Shown here: one piece after another, positions 34,503 through 42,776 of the stretch
Numbering within the stretch: the stretch's first letter is position 1
How the letters are laid out: each line of letters opens with the position of its first letter
Assembly (NCBI GenBank): GCA_934254815.1
Contig: CAKQME010000012.1
Location: 1-64,000 of the forward strand
DNA: 64,000 nucleotides
Reading direction: 5' to 3'
Source: an uncultured Clostridia bacterium
GTDB taxonomy: Bacteria; Bacillota; Clostridia; Christensenellales; Borkfalkiaceae
The notes under the pieces: model-generated
Told to the model about the DNA's origin: nothing
What the model saw: the letters and a program-made list of their open reading frames with translations, nothing else
The model's database searches: none
Made by a program: the position numbers and the translations under genes

Positions 34503-34544
34503 AAAAACGCAGCCGAGGCGAAATTCGCCTCGGCTGCGTTTTTT
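34503..34544. terminator. Strong bidirectional terminator
   Basis: A near-perfect 20-bp palindrome centred at 34522, with core CGCAGCCGAGGCG and its complement. It is flanked by an A-run on the left and a T-run on the right, between the convergent PHP gene and the hypothetical gene at 34606. It can serve both strands. Confidence 0.9.
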
Positions 34545-34605
34545 CCCGTCGGATTTTATTAAAACTTTATAAATGTAACGCGTAAAAAGTTGAACTTATC
34601 AAGCC

Positions 34606-35061
34606 TTAAAACTTTATCTCGTAAGAATCTTTCCAACCGAAAATCTGCGCCGATACGCTTTCGCCGCTTAAAAATTTTAAAATGTTAGTCTCCGCAGTCT
34701 CGTTTCCGCATGCGTACCACTTCGCAAAACCGATTTTATCGCTTATTCGCGAAATATCCGGCGTTTCGCGGGTTCCGCCGAAAATCGGTTTACCCTGCAT
34801 AAACAACTCGACGGCAACCGTTTTACCCGTAAGCAACTTTTCGGCGTAAATCGGAGCGTCTTTATAATCGTCGTAAGAAAACCTCGCCGCCTGAAAAGCA
34901 AATTCGACGGTAAATACTTCGTCGTAAAACGCAAACGCCATATCCAGCGTCGAATTCGGGTTCCGTATGCCGATAAAGCTGTCGCCGTTATAATCGAGTA
35001 CGGTCGCGCCGTAACTCTTGAGTTTTTCCGCTATATATGTAATCACTTCCCGTTTTTCCAC
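34606..35061 (-). CDS. Hypothetical protein, 151 residues
   Basis: A soluble 151-residue protein of mixed alpha/beta appearance, without signal peptide, membrane segment or a domain I recognise. The stretch AFYDEVFTVEFAFQAARFSYDDYKDAP is unusually aromatic. It starts with GTG at 35061, preceded by GAGGAAAAGAAAA. It is monocistronic, between the bidirectional terminator and the divergent pflB gene. Codon usage matches the neighbours. Confidence 0.65.
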   Translation of the reverse strand: MEKREVITYIAEKLKSYGATVLDYNGDSFIGIRNPNSTLDMAFAFYDEVFTVEFAFQAARFSYDDYKDAPIYAEKLLTGKTVAVELFMQGKPIFGGTRETPDISRISDKIGFAKWYACGNETAETNILKFLSGESVSAQIFGWKDSYEIKF

Positions 35062-35225
35062 TTTTCTTTTCCTCGTATTTTATTATTTTGTTTTTAACCG
35101 TTTTATTATTCTGTTTCAAAATTGCTTTTCCCTTTATTTTCTATAAAACTTTTTAATATTTTCTATATATCTTATATTTTTTTATATAAAAACATAAAAA
35201 TTAAAAAAACTATGCAAATTTAATA

Positions 35226-35253
35226 GATAAAGTTTATCGATATATGTTAAAAT
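35226..35253 (+). promoter_or_regulatory. Extended -10 promoter with overlapping operator-like palindrome (pflB)
   Basis: TAAAAT (35248-35253) preceded by TGT forms an extended -10 without a good -35. The -35 position is occupied by a perfect 13-bp palindrome, GATAAA-G-TTTATC (35226-35238), a likely regulator site. pflB starts 40 bp downstream. The surrounding 230 bp are very AT-rich. Confidence 0.45.
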
Positions 35254-35293
35254 ATAACCACCATAGAATTAACGACAACACGGAGGTTTATAA

Positions 35294-37519
35294 ATGACAG
35301 ACGCATGGAAAGGATTTAACGGCGGACTTTACGAAACCGAAATAAACGTAAGAGATTTCATTCAGAAAAACTATGCGCCCTACTGCGGTGATAAAGAATT
35401 TTTAAAAGGAGCGACTGCAAGAACCAACGCTTTAATGGGCGTTGTAAACGAGCTTTTAAAGCGCGAACGCGAAAAGGGCGGCGTACTGGACGTCGACACG
35501 GAACGCGTATCCGGGCTTACCGAATACCCCGCGGGATATATCGACAAGGACTTAGAGCTTATCGTAGGGCTTCAGACGGACGCGCCGCTTAAACGCGGAG
35601 TAAATCCGTTCGGCGGAATGAGAATGGCGAGAAGCGCATGCGAAGCATACGGATATAAGGTATCGGACAAGATAGAAGAAGAATTCCGCTACAAAACCAC
35701 CCATAACGACGGAGTTTTCGCGGCTTATACCGAAGAGATGAGAGCGGCGAGACACGTCGGACTTTTAACGGGTTTACCCGACGCATACGGCAGAGGAAGA
35801 ATAATCGGAGATTACCGCAGAATCGCGCTTTACGGCGTAGATTTTCTTATCGCGGAGAAGCAGAAAGACAAAAAGGCTTACGGCGAAAGAAATATGTCCG
35901 AAGACAATATCCGCGCTCTTGAAGAACTCCACGACCAGATAGCGGCGTTAAACGACCTTAAAAAAATGGCGGCGATTTACGGTTACGACATTTCACTGCC
36001 CGCGACCAACGCCCGCGAAGCCGTTCAATGGACGTATTTCGGATATCTTGCGGCTATCAAGGAACAGAACGGCGCGGCAATGAGTCTCGGCAGAGTTTCG
36101 ACTTTCCTCGATATCTACATCGAGCGAGACCTTAAAAACGGAGTTCTTACCGAAGATACGGCTCAGGAACTCATAGACGATTTCGTAATAAAGTTAAGAC
36201 TTACCCGTCAGTTGCGCACCCCCGAATACAACGATCTATTCGGCGGCGACCCGACCTGGACTACCGAGTCGGTAGGCGGTATGGGCGACGACGGCAGAAC
36301 GCTCGTCACGAAAACCTCGTTCCGTATGCTCAACACGCTTTACAATCTCGGCGCCGCGCCCGAACCGAATCTTACCATTTTGTGGTCGGAAAGGTTGCCG
36401 GAGGGGTTCAAGAAATTCTGCGCTCAGGTTTCGGTCGACACAGATTCGATACAGTACGAAAACGACGACGTAATGCGCCCCGTTTACGGTGACGATTACG
36501 CCATAGCGTGCTGTGTTTCCGCAATGAAAGTCGGCAAACAAATGCAGTTCTTCGGCGCAAGATGCAACCTTGCCAAACTTCTTTTATTTACGCTGAACGG
36601 CGGCAAAGACGAACGTTACGGAATGCAGGTCGCGCCAGAGGGCAAAAAATTTACGGGCAAGCTCGATTACGACGAAGTTATGTCGGCTTTCGCCAAATAC
36701 AGAAAATGGCTTTGCAGACTTTACGTCAACACGCTTAACGTAATACACTATATGCACGACAAATACGCCTATGAAAAAATTCAGATGGCGCTTCATGACA
36801 GCGAAGTCGAACGTTTTCTCGCCTGCGGCGTAGCGGGTCTTTCGGTTATAACCGATTCGCTTTCGGCAATAAAATACGCTTCAGTTACACCCGTTTACGG
36901 CGATAACGGACTTATAACCGACTTTAACATCGAGGGAGATTTCCCCAAGTACGGCAACGACGACGACCGCGCCGACGAAATAGCCGTGCAGATACTAAAA
37001 GAATTTTCCGACGAGCTGAAAAACACGCCCGCTTACAGAGGCGCGAAACATACGCTTTCGGTTTTAACCATAACTTCAAACGTGGTTTACGGCAAAAAAA
37101 CGGGTTCTACGCCCGACGGAAGAAAAGCGGGAGAACCGTTCGCGCCGGGCGCAAACCCGATGCACAACCGCGACGTAAGCGGCGCGCTCGCTTCGCTTAA
37201 CTCCGTGGCGAAAATACCTTACGAATATTGCCGCGACGGAATTTCGAACACGTTTTCAATAGTTCCGTCCGCGCTCGGAGAAACCAAAGAACAACGCGTA
37301 GATAATCTTGCGGACATGCTCGACGGATATTTCGGTCAAGGCGCGCACCATCTCAACGTAAACGTCATCGACCGCGAAAAGTTGGTAGAAGCTATGGAAC
37401 ACCCCGAACTTTACCCCAACATTACAATAAGAGTGTCGGGCTATGCGGTAAACTTCCACAAGCTCAGCCGCGCGCACCAGCTCGAAGTGCTTAAACGTAC
37501 CTATCATGGCAGAATGTAA
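35294..37519 (+). CDS. pflB: Formate C-acetyltransferase (pyruvate formate-lyase)
   Basis: A 741-residue glycyl-radical enzyme that splits pyruvate with CoA into acetyl-CoA and formate in anaerobic fermentation. The adjacent catalytic cysteines are in IACCVSAM (Cys406-Cys407), which separates true PFL from other glycyl-radical enzymes. The radical site is RVSGYAV (Gly716) near the C-terminus. Other conserved stretches are GGDPTWTTESVGG, SGALASLNSVAKIPY and the final H-Q-L-E-V-L-K-R-T. CGGAGG lies 7 bp ahead of the ATG. The 3' end overlaps the activase gene by 14 bp. Confidence 0.97.
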   Translation: MTDAWKGFNGGLYETEINVRDFIQKNYAPYCGDKEFLKGATARTNALMGVVNELLKREREKGGVLDVDTERVSGLTEYPAGYIDKDLELIVGLQTDAPLKRGVNPFGGMRMARSACEAYGYKVSDKIEEEFRYKTTHNDGVFAAYTEEMRAARHVGLLTGLPDAYGRGRIIGDYRRIALYGVDFLIAEKQKDKKAYGERNMSEDNIRALEELHDQIAALNDLKKMAAIYGYDISLPATNAREAVQWTYFGYLAAIKEQNGAAMSLGRVSTFLDIYIERDLKNGVLTEDTAQELIDDFVIKLRLTRQLRTPEYNDLFGGDPTWTTESVGGMGDDGRTLVTKTSFRMLNTLYNLGAAPEPNLTILWSERLPEGFKKFCAQVSVDTDSIQYENDDVMRPVYGDDYAIACCVSAMKVGKQMQFFGARCNLAKLLLFTLNGGKDERYGMQVAPEGKKFTGKLDYDEVMSAFAKYRKWLCRLYVNTLNVIHYMHDKYAYEKIQMALHDSEVERFLACGVAGLSVITDSLSAIKYASVTPVYGDNGLITDFNIEGDFPKYGNDDDRADEIAVQILKEFSDELKNTPAYRGAKHTLSVLTITSNVVYGKKTGSTPDGRKAGEPFAPGANPMHNRDVSGALASLNSVAKIPYEYCRDGISNTFSIVPSALGETKEQRVDNLADMLDGYFGQGAHHLNVNVIDREKLVEAMEHPELYPNITIRVSGYAVNFHKLSRAHQLEVLKRTYHGRM

Positions 37520-38132
37520 AGGTTTTATAGACTCGATATATTGCGGTTCGGGGGTGGACGGCGACGGACTGAGAGTCGTTGTATTTCTCAGCGGTTGCAA
37601 TCTCCGTTGCGGATTTTGCCACAACCCCGAAACGCTTTACAAAAAAGGAACCGAAGTAACGCCGAAGCAGGTTTACGAAAGATGTTTACGGTATCGCGGC
37701 TATATAAAGCGCGGCGGAGTGACCCTTTCGGGCGGCGAACCGTTTATACAAAAAGAATTCTGCTCGGAACTTATAAAATTATTGCATAGCGCGGATATCG
37801 ACGTAATTATCGAGACCAACGGACATATTGCCGATAAGGAGCTTATAGCCGCAGCGAATTCTTTTCTGGTAGACGTAAAAAATCAGGAGACGGACGACGT
37901 ATCCGTATACGAACGTTTTTTGGAGTCGTGCGACGATTTGAAAAAGAAAGTCGTTCTGACCAACGTTATCGTTCCCGAATTAAATTCCGCAGACAAAAAA
38001 AAATCGCTGATCGAAAGATTAGCGAAACATAAAAGCGTTGAAAGAATAAAATATCTTCCCTTTCACAAAATGTGCGAAGAGAAGTACGAAAACTTGGGGA
38101 TAGAATTTCCCTATGCAAAATACAGCGAATAA
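37506..38132 (+). CDS. pflA: Pyruvate formate-lyase activating enzyme
   Basis: A 208-residue radical-SAM protein. The iron-sulfur motif is CNLRCGFCHNPE (Cx3Cx2C), followed by GGVTLSGGEPFIQKEF and the SAM-binding IETNGH. It installs the glycyl radical on PflB. It begins inside the end of pflB with no ribosome-binding site of its own, so translation is coupled. Somewhat short compared with the 245-residue E. coli enzyme, mainly at the C-terminus, as in other Clostridial versions. Confidence 0.93.
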   Translation: MAECKGFIDSIYCGSGVDGDGLRVVVFLSGCNLRCGFCHNPETLYKKGTEVTPKQVYERCLRYRGYIKRGGVTLSGGEPFIQKEFCSELIKLLHSADIDVIIETNGHIADKELIAAANSFLVDVKNQETDDVSVYERFLESCDDLKKKVVLTNVIVPELNSADKKKSLIERLAKHKSVERIKYLPFHKMCEEKYENLGIEFPYAKYSE

Positions 38133-38145
38133 GCCGTAAAATTTT

Positions 38146-38245
38146 AATCGCCTGTTCGATGAGTTCTTCGTCGTTCCCGGAACGAAATTCGGTTTTACCG
38201 TAATTCCGACAACGTTAAGAACCGAATCGAACAAGCGATTTGTTT
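38146..38245. terminator. Branched hairpin between convergent genes
   Basis: Long closing helix: AATCGC-C-TGTTCGAT (38146-38160) with ATCGAACA-A-GCGATT (38226-38240), extended by GTTCTT/AAGAAC (38163-38168, 38217-38222). Inside are CGTTC-CCG-GAACG (38172-38184) and AATTCGGT with ACCG-T-AATT (38186-38205). TTTGTTTTT follows on the plus strand. It lies between pflA and the convergent DUF1292 gene, so termination on the plus side is the simplest reading, though the branched fold is unusual. Confidence 0.55.
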
Positions 38246-38551
38246 TTATTTTGTTTCTTCGTAGAGTTTATTGTACTCTGTAAATACCGCGTCGATTACG
38301 CCCTCGTCGTCGACAACGACAAACTCGTCGTTTTCTTCGCTTGCGACCACTTCGAACACGACGGCTTCGTCCTGCCCCATATCTTCGGGTCTCTCTACGG
38401 GTTGAAGTATAACGTAAAAATGTTCTCCGAGCGTAATATCCGCAATCTCTTCGAACTCGACTTCTTCACCGTCCGGTCCCTGCAGAACTATTACGTCGCC
38501 GTCCTCGTCGTCTTCGGGCATCTGGTTTAATTTCAATTCTTCGTCTGTCAT
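38246..38551 (-). CDS. DUF1292-family protein
   Basis: A 101-residue acidic protein of the DUF1292/YrzB family: DGDVIVLQGPDGEEVEFEEIADI, then YVILQPVE and EAVVFEVV, then a Glu-rich tail with VDAVFTEYNKLYEE. AGGAGG lies 7 bp ahead of the ATG. The molecular role of the family is unknown. In many Clostridia it lies in the yrrL-yrzB context next to ruvX; here it stands alone. Confidence 0.85.
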   Translation of the reverse strand: MTDEELKLNQMPEDDEDGDVIVLQGPDGEEVEFEEIADITLGEHFYVILQPVERPEDMGQDEAVVFEVVASEENDEFVVVDDEGVIDAVFTEYNKLYEETK

Positions 38552-38574
38552 ATAAAAGCCTCCTGTACGCCTAT

Positions 38575-38580
38575 ATTATA
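38575..38580 (-). promoter_or_regulatory. -10 box ahead of DUF1292 gene
   Basis: An exact TATAAT on the minus strand about 23 bp upstream of the ATG. The best -35 candidate, TTGCTT at 18 bp, is weak and lies inside the thiT hairpin. Confidence 0.4.
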
Positions 38581-38584
38581 TAGT

Positions 38585-38612
38585 AAACTCGCCTGCGAAA
38601 GCAAGCGAGTTT
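38585..38612 (-). terminator. Hairpin after thiT
   Basis: AAACTCGC (38585-38592) pairs with GCGAGTTT (38605-38612) with a small GC/GC inner helix, 40 bp beyond the thiT stop. The minus-strand U-tract is short. Confidence 0.5.
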
Positions 38613-38651
38613 TAAAATTAGTTTAAAAATTTTCCGCTATAAATCTACTTA

Positions 38652-39779
38652 TTACGCGTTTTTATCGGATTGCATTTCAGGCGGATTTACTTTCGCGACC
38701 GCGTTTCTCATGCTCTTGGCGGAGAAAATAAGCGCGGCGGCGACTATATCGATTGCCAGATCGACAAGGGTAAACGAGTTATAAGCGAGGCTGTATAAAA
38801 GCGGAGCATTCATTGCCAACGAGCTATCCGTTGCCATTGTAGACCAAAGGAAGTATCCGCTGACTACATGCGCAGCATATCTGAATAAGACAGCTACAAC
38901 CATACCTACCATAACTTCGGCAATCATATTACCTTTAAGGAATTTGAAATTCTTCGCTATACCCGCAAGACCCAATGCCGAAAACGCCACGGGATAATCG
39001 AGCAGAATCTGCATCCATTGATACGGTTGCGGGCTTTGTATAAATTGCAACACGCCGTAAATAAGCCCCGCGAAAATACCCTTTCTCGCGCCGAAAATAT
39101 AAGCGTAAAGCATAATGGGCAACATACTTGCAAGAGTAACCGACCCACCCCAAGGAAGCGAGAAAAATTTAACGTAAGAAAGCGCGAAAGAAAGCGCGAT
39201 ACAAACCCCTGCGTAAGCTATGCTTTTAGTTTCGGTCGCCGTTCTGTTTTCACGGTCGAACACAAACGCAAGAACGATTATCGCCACAATCAAAAGAGCG
39301 GAAATAATATAATAGAGCGCGCCTTTACGAGGCTCGGAATTTTCGTAAGTTCCCGCGTTTACTATATTGAGAATAAGTATCACCGCGTAAATAACTACAA
39401 TCGCAAGCGCGATAAACGAAAAATACGAGTAGACTTTCGGCGCGTATTTTTTAACGAGCGCGCCCGCGAGCATAACGAGCAGAAGCGCGACGAAAAATCC
39501 CACGAAGAGATAGAACGACGCGTCCATCTCGCCCTTGACTTTCATTCTCGCTATCTGCAGACAAAGCAGAACGGCAATCAACGTAACGCTGTAACCGACG
39601 ACTACGCCGACGGCAAACTTTTTGCAAAGTTCAAACGAATCTTTCTTAGCGAAATACACGATAAGAAGCGTTGCGATTAACGCGACCGCGATTGCGATCG
39701 TAAGATAAAGAGAAAACTCCTGAACGGCGGTTATCACCGTTTTCAAAGTGTCTTTATCGAGTGACAAAAGACCTTTCAT
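38652..39779 (-). CDS. thiT: ECF thiamine transporter S-component ThiT with N-terminal membrane extension
   Basis: 375 residues, about twice the usual ThiT length. Residues about 185-360 are ThiT: YAGVCIALSFALSYVKFFSLPWGGSVTLASMLPIMLYA, YGVLQFIQ, LLDYPVAF, with the thiamine-pocket aromatic residues present. Residues 1-180 add five predicted membrane helices of unknown role. I start at the ATG at 39779 because AAGGAGT precedes it; the open frame runs 33 codons further upstream, across the terminator hairpin. Expression is controlled by the TPP riboswitch directly ahead. The energising ECF module is not in the window. Confidence 0.9.
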   Translation of the reverse strand: MKGLLSLDKDTLKTVITAVQEFSLYLTIAIAVALIATLLIVYFAKKDSFELCKKFAVGVVVGYSVTLIAVLLCLQIARMKVKGEMDASFYLFVGFFVALLLVMLAGALVKKYAPKVYSYFSFIALAIVVIYAVILILNIVNAGTYENSEPRKGALYYIISALLIVAIIVLAFVFDRENRTATETKSIAYAGVCIALSFALSYVKFFSLPWGGSVTLASMLPIMLYAYIFGARKGIFAGLIYGVLQFIQSPQPYQWMQILLDYPVAFSALGLAGIAKNFKFLKGNMIAEVMVGMVVAVLFRYAAHVVSGYFLWSTMATDSSLAMNAPLLYSLAYNSFTLVDLAIDIVAAALIFSAKSMRNAVAKVNPPEMQSDKNA

Positions 39780-39805
39780 AAAAATAACTCCTTTCCGCCC
39801 GAAAG

Positions 39806-39843
39806 TAAAACGCGCCCCTTTCGCAAAACGCAAAAGGGGCGCG
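39806..39843 (-). terminator. Riboswitch expression-platform terminator
   Basis: An 11-bp GC-rich stem (39811-39821 with 39833-39843) followed by TTTT on the minus strand, between the TPP aptamer and the thiT ribosome-binding site. It should form when TPP is bound. Confidence 0.85.
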
Positions 39844-39865
39844 CAAATAATCGCCAAGAAAAACT

Positions 39866-39964
39866 CTTCCCCTGTCAAGCATTACCTTGTCGGGTTCGGC
39901 GGGTATAATCTCAGCCGTCGGTCGGTCAGCCGTAAGGCTATCCGACTTCAAGCACCCCAAGCGG
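39866..39964 (-). ncRNA. TPP (THI-box) riboswitch
   Basis: The minus strand shows the THI-box landmarks in order: CTTGGGGTGCTTG, GGCTGAGATTATACCC, GAACCCGACAAGGTAATGC and the closing GGGGAAG. The variable P3 hairpin is GATAGCCTTACGGCTGACC-like. It is followed by a terminator hairpin and thiT, so binding of thiamine pyrophosphate should stop transcription. Confidence 0.95.
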
Positions 39965-39981
39965 TTTTTAATTTCAACGAT

Positions 39982-40010
39982 ATTATATATGTTCTGACAT
40001 TTTTTGTCAA
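39982..40010 (-). promoter_or_regulatory. Perfect consensus promoter of the TPP-riboswitch transcript
   Basis: On the minus strand, TTGACA (40005-40010), 17 bp, TATAAT (39982-39987): an exact sigma-A consensus. The -35 box overlaps the last codon region of the SipL-like gene. Transcription would begin about 10 bp ahead of the aptamer. Confidence 0.85.
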
Positions 40011-41476
40011 GTCTTTTGTCTGTAAATTATTATTCTTTCGTCGCCGCCGAGCGGAAATTCGAGATCGGGGTTAAGCTTTAAAATTTCGTCTTCGTTTATT
40101 CCGAGCCGTTTCGAAACCTCCCACAGATCGTCGCCCGCCTTAGGGATAACCACGCTTATCGCGCTGTCGCTCAAAGTTCTTTCTCCCGAAGCGGTTACGT
40201 CCTCCGCGCAGATTACGTCCTGTTTTTCGTATGTAGTCCACTCTATCGCGAGATTGGCTTCGAATTCGATGGCGCCGTTTCTCACCCTTGCGTTGAGTTC
40301 GGTGAGTTCGACTTTAACGCCGCATATCATACCCTCGTCGGCTATATCCGCAGAAAAAGGCATTTCCGCCTGAACGCAGGTCGTTCCGTTATCGGCGTTT
40401 CTGAACACGACGTCTGCGCGGATAACCCCTGTAAGATTTGCGCCCTGCTCTGTCGCAGTAACCGAATACACCGTGACGTTCTCACCGAGCGCGACGAGTA
40501 TTCTGCCGCCGTCGGGTACTTCTCCGTCGGTCGCGCCGATTATACGTTCTTCGCGATAGCCCCTGCCCGTAAGCCTATAAGTCGTTAAGGTCGTTTTGGA
40601 AACGGCGGTTTCGTCTTCGCGGGAGTACGCGTCGACCACAACGCGCTCAGTTCTCTCCCCCGCGGCTTCGCCCGTCGCTTTAAGCGTAATTTCCGCAGAT
40701 ACGTTGCTCTTGCCTTTTGCTTCGTCGGTGAACACTTTATAAGCGACTTTAGTAACCGTTATTTCGCCCGTGGCTTTCATATCGGGCAAAGCGCCCGCGC
40801 ACGGCAGCTCGAAACGGAAAGGAATAGAGCGTTTTTCACGCATTATATCCGTACTGTCGTTCATAGGCAGAGTTTTAACGCAAATCTCTGTTTCGCCCTC
40901 GAAAATTATGCGCGACACGCCGCTTTCGACTTTTTTAAGTCTCACTGCCTGAGTTTTGCCAAGCACTTCTTTAACGGCATAGCCGAGTTCGAATTCGTCC
41001 GTAACGACAAACTCGTCGGAATTCACGCCCGTCGGCTCGTCGAGTTTTACGTCGATTTCTTTAACGAGCAAGCCGTCTCCGCCGACAACTATTTTTTTCT
41101 CTTCACCGACGGAGCTTTCCGCCGTAAAGCGAACCGTACAACGCGCGACGTAATTTTCCGAATTTCTTACTATTCTGGTTTCCTCCGCCGTAACGCGTAC
41201 TACCGCGCCGCCCGTCGGCAATTCGGTCTCCGCTTCGGCAAACGCCTCGGCTTTTCTGAACCCGTCCTCCGCAAGATAGACGAAATCGAACGCGACTTTG
41301 GCTTTCGCAAGCGTAGTCGCGCCCTTATCTTCCACCGATACGACGAACGCCGTCGCAGAGACGGAAACCGATTTTTTTACGTCGTCGCCCACGGCAAGCG
41401 GACATTCCGCGTTGATTTTTGCTTCCGCCGCAGTCCGTCTGGCGCAATTTATCGCGCCGTAATCCGTTTTAATCAT
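40007..41476 (-). CDS. SipL-like spore morphogenesis protein (DUF3794 + LysM)
   Basis: A 489-residue cytoplasmic protein made of repeated DUF3794-type beta domains, the clearest at about 165-270 (KEVLGKTQAVRLKKVESGVSRIIFEGETEICVKTLP) and about 330-430 (IRADVVFRNADNGTTCVQAEMPFSADI). It ends with a LysM domain (about 440-486, VVIPKAGDDLWEVSKRLGINEDEILKLNP). Clostridioides difficile SipL has the same layout and about the same length; there it binds SpoIVA and is needed for spore coat assembly. GGAGGT precedes the ATG by 7 bp. It directly follows the phage cassette on the same strand, but has its own promoter candidate. Confidence 0.85.
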   Translation of the reverse strand: MIKTDYGAINCARRTAAEAKINAECPLAVGDDVKKSVSVSATAFVVSVEDKGATTLAKAKVAFDFVYLAEDGFRKAEAFAEAETELPTGGAVVRVTAEETRIVRNSENYVARCTVRFTAESSVGEEKKIVVGGDGLLVKEIDVKLDEPTGVNSDEFVVTDEFELGYAVKEVLGKTQAVRLKKVESGVSRIIFEGETEICVKTLPMNDSTDIMREKRSIPFRFELPCAGALPDMKATGEITVTKVAYKVFTDEAKGKSNVSAEITLKATGEAAGERTERVVVDAYSREDETAVSKTTLTTYRLTGRGYREERIIGATDGEVPDGGRILVALGENVTVYSVTATEQGANLTGVIRADVVFRNADNGTTCVQAEMPFSADIADEGMICGVKVELTELNARVRNGAIEFEANLAIEWTTYEKQDVICAEDVTASGERTLSDSAISVVIPKAGDDLWEVSKRLGINEDEILKLNPDLEFPLGGDERIIIYRQKT

Positions 41477-41554
41477 ATATAAACCTCCGACCGCGCGACG
41501 AAAAGTTATGCCACGCGTTAAACTTCGGTATAATATATGTAGCTTTCACCGCCG

Positions 41555-41583
41555 ATATTACCGTTATTTCCGCCGATTGTCAA
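41555..41583 (-). promoter_or_regulatory. Candidate promoter of the SipL-like gene
   Basis: On the minus strand, TTGACA (41578-41583), 17 bp, TAATAT (41555-41560). The -35 is exact; the -10 has two mismatches. It lies just past the last phage gene. Confidence 0.45.
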
Positions 41584-41591
41584 TCTTTAAA

Positions 41592-42539
41592 CTAACTAAG
41601 CATATTTTTCAGATAGACGTAGCCGTCTGAACCGACGTACTTTTCTATTCTCGCTCTGTCCGCTTCCAACTCGTTCAACGCCTTTCCGCCCGTCGATTTA
41701 TAATAGTCGTATAAAGTACGCAATTTATCGGTGCGCGCGTCGATATATTCCTGAGAATTTTCTTCTTTTACTTTCACGCCCTGTTTGCCGAGTTCGGTAA
41801 GTATCTTAGCGCGTTTTTCTTTTATCGCGTTGTTATACTCAAGAACTTCGTCCTCGCGGGCGCGGCGTTCGTCTTTAAGTTCGGCAATACGCTTATTCAC
41901 CTTTACCGCCGTTTCGATATCGAGTTTATCGAGCGCGGCGGAAAGCTCGTCGGAAAGTTCCGAAATCTTTTCGTTGACCGCCGCCACCGATTGTTTCTTA
42001 TTTTCGTACAGTTTTTCTATATCGTTTATTTTTGCCTCGTCGAGTTCTTTCAACTGTTCGGAAATTATCGAAGACCGCGCTATACCGCGTTTTAACGCTT
42101 CATCGGAAGCGTTTTCCTTAGCTTTGTCGTAAGCCGCGCCTATACGGATTTCGCCGTCTTTTGTCTGTCGCTCTATTTCGCCTATCTCGTCGGCGTAAGT
42201 CTCCTTTTTTTCTTCGGCGCGATTGCCGAGTTCCCGTTTCTTCGCCTCGGCGTCGGCGGCGTACTCGCTTTTCGCCGCGCGTTTTATTTCGTCGTCGCCC
42301 GGCGCGTCATACGTCTTTTCTTTCAGGTTCGGTATCGTCGTTCCGCCGTAAGTTCTGTCGGGGTTGTTTCTGTACGCTTCGTCGATTTTATCGAGTTTAT
42401 CGTAAGCCGCGTCCTTTGGCGTAAGCGTAGCCGAATTTCCCTTATTCTCGTTCGCCTTGTTCTCATTTTTCTTTTTTTCCTCCGAAACGGCGTTAATCAT
42501 TTTTATAACGTCGCCCAGAATATCTTTGAATTTCATCAC
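41592..42539 (-). CDS. Phage cassette: long coiled-coil protein
   Basis: A 315-residue, highly charged, mostly helical protein: repeated EELKELDEAKINDIEKLYENKK-like stretches from about residue 90 to 270, an Asn/Lys-rich segment near residue 25-40, and a short hydrophobic C-terminus. Two adjacent ATGs; AAGGAG ahead. As the last gene of the cassette, after the tail-like proteins, it could be a structural fibre, internal virion or tail-associated protein. No homology that I can name. Confidence 0.6.
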   Translation of the reverse strand: MMKFKDILGDVIKMINAVSEEKKKNENKANENKGNSATLTPKDAAYDKLDKIDEAYRNNPDRTYGGTTIPNLKEKTYDAPGDDEIKRAAKSEYAADAEAKKRELGNRAEEKKETYADEIGEIERQTKDGEIRIGAAYDKAKENASDEALKRGIARSSIISEQLKELDEAKINDIEKLYENKKQSVAAVNEKISELSDELSAALDKLDIETAVKVNKRIAELKDERRAREDEVLEYNNAIKEKRAKILTELGKQGVKVKEENSQEYIDARTDKLRTLYDYYKSTGGKALNELEADRARIEKYVGSDGYVYLKNMLS

Positions 42540-42546
42540 TGTCTCC

Positions 42547-42774
42547 TTATTTTTGAGTTTTTACGCTTCCGTCGGAACAATACACGACGGTTCCGTCGAA
42601 CATAATCACAAGGTCGTCGGCTTGCAAAAGGCAGGTCGACGTAACCGACGCGTCGTCGTAGAGATATTTTTTAAACCAGAAATCTCCCGTTTTATACAAC
42701 GCGTATTCTCTGTCGGTCACGGCGACGCACGCTCTTTCCAATCTGCCAAGACCCTTTCTTGCTTTTATCTGCAT
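42547..42774 (-). CDS. Phage cassette: short protein of 75 residues
   Basis: A small protein (KARKGLGRLERACVAVTDREY start) with alternating hydrophobic residues and two Cys, no membrane helix. I start at the ATG at 42774 with AAGGTG ahead; a GTG two codons upstream overlaps the previous stop. It is translationally linked to its neighbours. Function unknown; phage-related only by position. Confidence 0.55.
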   Translation of the reverse strand: MQIKARKGLGRLERACVAVTDREYALYKTGDFWFKKYLYDDASVTSTCLLQADDLVIMFDGTVVYCSDGSVKTQK

Positions 42775-42776
42775 AA

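Noticed and set aside
39018..39680. 220-codon plus-strand frame rich in Arg and Lys
   Set aside because: Antisense to the ThiT membrane segments; a basic shadow of hydrophobic codons.
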